Positions 61,836-64,000 of a stretch of DNA of 64,000 bases are shown here, piece after piece. The stretch lies in contig NC_092571.1 in NCBI RefSeq assembly GCF_037975245.1, positions 4,201,001 through 4,265,000 of the forward strand, in the 5' to 3' direction. How positions within the stretch are numbered: position 1 is the first letter of the stretch; each line of letters begins with the position of its first letter. A program made the position numbers and the translations under genes. Source of the DNA: Apostichopus japonicus (Eukaryota; Echinodermata; Holothuroidea; Aspidochirotida; Stichopodidae). The notes beneath the pieces were generated by a model that was not told the DNA's origin, made no database searches, and saw only the letters and a program-made list of their open reading frames with translations.

Positions 61836-62792
61836 AAGTAGCTCTGCCATGTAGGAATTTGTCATGACGAAAATTATCCGTGCTGGTTGAGTTTCAATAT
61901 AATAACAGAACAATAAAGAGGGTGTTTAACCCAATAAGGTGAGAGTAACCTAAGGATCAACTGACCAACAAGTGACCTACTGATCCAAATCAAGGCCAGT
62001 ATTATCGCTTTTCGAGACCTGTTTTCTCGGGCCGCTTGTACTCACGATTAGGGGGAATGGTAGGCCTACGGGCGTGCCGACCCATTTGCACTTTTGAAAA
62101 AGGTAACCTATTTAGCTCAGTGTCGGGGGTTGGGGATTAGGTGGGTGTGTGTGGTACTTTATGTTGCTGATTTTAGTTACAATACGATTAGGGTTTGGTT
62201 TTGAGCGCCTTTTAGACGGTGACGATTTCGATTCCGCTAGACAGTTTCACATAAAAGCTCCGATGAGGACTGTTTTGATTCCCAGGTTCTGGCACTCCGA
62301 CTTAAGAAGCAGTCTTTATATAGATATGATTGTTTTCATATGAATAAAACAGCTTTCATTTCTCGACATATCTTGTTACGTAAAACACGTAGTTTTGACA
62401 TGCTTGCTTGCTAGCTGGAATGTGTTGAAAGAATCCATATACAAAGAAAATATCTGTTTATCCGAGAAAGCTGTCAATCACTTAACTGATAAATGAAAGC
62501 AGAATAAGATAGTGTGCTTGTTTCCTTCTTGAGCATTGTTTCACCTCGTAGGATTCAAAAACAAAGAGAAATTACACTTTTGGGTTTTATTTTCACAACT
62601 CAAACAGCATGTGTTTAAAAAAATTGGAATTAAATTTTCTCACGAATGTCATTTATAAAGAGTCTTTATTATAACTTTAATTTAAAGTTTTAAAAACTTA
62701 ATCAGTTATGAATAATTGACGTAAGATTCCACAATGTGACGTTGCAGTGTAGACACCTATACCTCGTGAATCACGACTAAGTTAACCATTCT
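61836..62792. other. spacer between duplications
   Basis: No gene or repeat recognised. Confidence 0.5.
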
Positions 62793-63283
62793 TCCAGCTG
62801 AAGTATTAAGCAAAAAGTATTAATATTAGTTCTCTCAGAAGAACACTAGAATCATTTCTAGAGATTCTAGATAGAATTCCTGTTTATGTATGAAATCAAT
62901 ATCATATTTATCAAGTGTTTGACGTTCCACAAAGCGAGATTAGAACACACAGAAGCATCCTCTATCTTATGTACTTCAACAAAGCTTGTTAAATCACTGT
63001 TTATGCGTATACCATTAATAAATTTATCTAATACTTGAGTCTGTGAAGGTAAAAAAAATGAACTTACTGCAACGTCGTACACAAGGTTGTAAGGCATGAT
63101 TGACCTTACAATACTTTACAATGTTAAAGCTGATAGTTATATTCGAACTCCTTGTTGCAATTGTAGTGTAGAGATACGAATTGATGGTTTCCGTCATCAG
63201 TAAATGTATACTCAAAATTGTGATTCGATCAAGGCGGTTCATCATTAATTTATAGGATGTAGTACTCGAGGACCCACGCGAAT
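62793..63283 (+). repeat. direct duplication, copy 2
   Basis: Second copy of 61395-61835, including GAACACACAGAAGCATCCTC and ACTCGAGG. It has an extra ~35-bp stretch near 63180-63220. No open frame is conserved between the copies, so it is probably a non-coding repeat or segmental duplication. Confidence 0.85.
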
Positions 63284-63520
63284 TGTTACCCCAACAAGGT
63301 GATAAATCTAGCATGTATCACTAGTGTTACCTATATCATGTGATAAGAACAAAAAGCGAATATCATTGTTCATGAATATAGTCGCAATCAGATTGAGATA
63401 TAACATTCACATCATAAATATGAGACGGAACTGATCCTTGAGTGATAGTAAAATCACATCTTGTTGTGAACAACACGAAAAGTGAACAACAACAGTGAAA
63501 AACATACCATGATTTTGTTT

Positions 63521-63712
63521 GCTTCTCGGCCTTTGGGTAAGATCATGTGTAGTATATGTTCCCTTTCGAGGGGAATTGTGATTCACACCCGACGATGATC
63601 ACACAGTCACAGTCCCGATGCAAGGAGACTGGGGTTGAGAGCGGATCAGTTGTTTGGTAGTTTGATTCTCGTGCCCAGGTTCTCTCCTGGGTGACTTTTC
63701 TTAAAAAGTGTT
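63521..63712 (+). mobile_element. SINE with U2 snRNA-like head
   Basis: Positions 63521-63562 (GCTTCTCGGCCTTTGGGTAA then GATCATGTGTAGTATATGTT) match the first ~42 nt of U2 snRNA after its initial bases, with about three substitutions and one missing T. The U2 identity stops abruptly before the Sm site. A body shared with 2753-2876 follows, with a weak box B-like AGTTTGATTCTC and a final CTTAAAAAG. The U2 branch-point-pairing sequence GTGTAGTA is kept. This is a snRNA-headed SINE or a U2 pseudogene joined to a repeat, not a working U2 gene. Confidence 0.75.
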
Positions 63713-64000
63713 TTGTTTGCAAGACGCTTTTCCAGGTTAAAGTGATAGCGTCTTGTCGATCCGACGAGGGGGTGTACACAAATTAAAAACTAAAAACGAA
63801 ACTTTTAACAGCCCTACCAACGGAGAAATAATCCAAACCATGATACCAAAAATATCATTCAAGAACGAGATAGAATTTAAGTGATGGGTATGAAATGTAT
63901 TCGATTCGATCCCAAAAACTTCCCTTAACTTTTCTTCATAATTTGAGCTACAACGGTAAATATCAAGCATTGAAATATGGTACGATATAACATGGTTTAC
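63713..64000. other. window end, nothing recognised
   Basis: No gene or repeat supported. Confidence 0.5.

Overview
This window looks like a repeat-rich invertebrate nuclear genome. Genes are split by introns with GT/AG borders, AT-rich spacers are long, and there are large microsatellites, SINEs, LINEs and many DNA-transposon remnants. B-box/coiled-coil (TRIM-like) exons, an SLC16-type transporter and a CIDE-N-like exon suggest a marine deuterostome, perhaps an echinoderm such as a sea cucumber. That placement is inference from remembered family distributions, not from a search.

Layout. 1-7155: a fold-back repeat, a tRNA-like sequence, a SINE tail, a 1.2-kb terminal-inverted-repeat (TIR) element carrying five RFX X-box-like palindromes, and a ~150-bp-period tandem array. 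7156-13386: a 6.2-kb element with 13-bp TIRs inserted in that array; it contains a multi-exon minus-strand gene whose first exons resemble a CIDE-N domain. 13893-14127: a tRNA-like SINE overlapping a type I hammerhead ribozyme with all core bases; a decayed second copy lies at 44281-44460. 17307-21975: a short MITE, a broken Tc1/mariner transposase between 322-bp direct repeats, and a broken minus-strand Rep gene (HUH nuclease plus SF3 helicase) split by a 376-bp insertion with a 4-bp target duplication. 22501-23686: about 289 perfect CTAT units. 23900-26000: decayed tandem duplications holding a repeated 58/59-bp exon candidate. 27237-27690: GA-rich minisatellite.

31809-42069 (minus strand) holds the best host gene: a three-exon B-box/coiled-coil gene whose B-box exon and adjacent intron have been duplicated, plus a paralogous last exon upstream. 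A decayed LINE lies at 37950-39240. 42494-50190 contains two hAT-type elements with target-site duplications and a 5'-truncated LINE whose empty target site survives at 45625-45726. 50931-53367 (plus strand) holds two exons of an SLC16-like monocarboxylate transporter; its remaining exons were not found. 55001-61394 is a pile of LINE and hAT remnants. 61395-63283 holds a ~450-bp direct duplication, and 63521-63712 a SINE whose head matches U2 snRNA.

Most of the coding potential belongs to mobile elements. The host genes appear to be the TRIM-like gene, its paralogous exon and the SLC16 exons. The items most worth follow-up are the hammerhead SINE, the CIDE-N-like gene inside a transposon, the Rep locus with its self-derived insertion, and the U2-headed SINE. 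All exon borders were placed by eye from ORF continuity and splice-site consensus.
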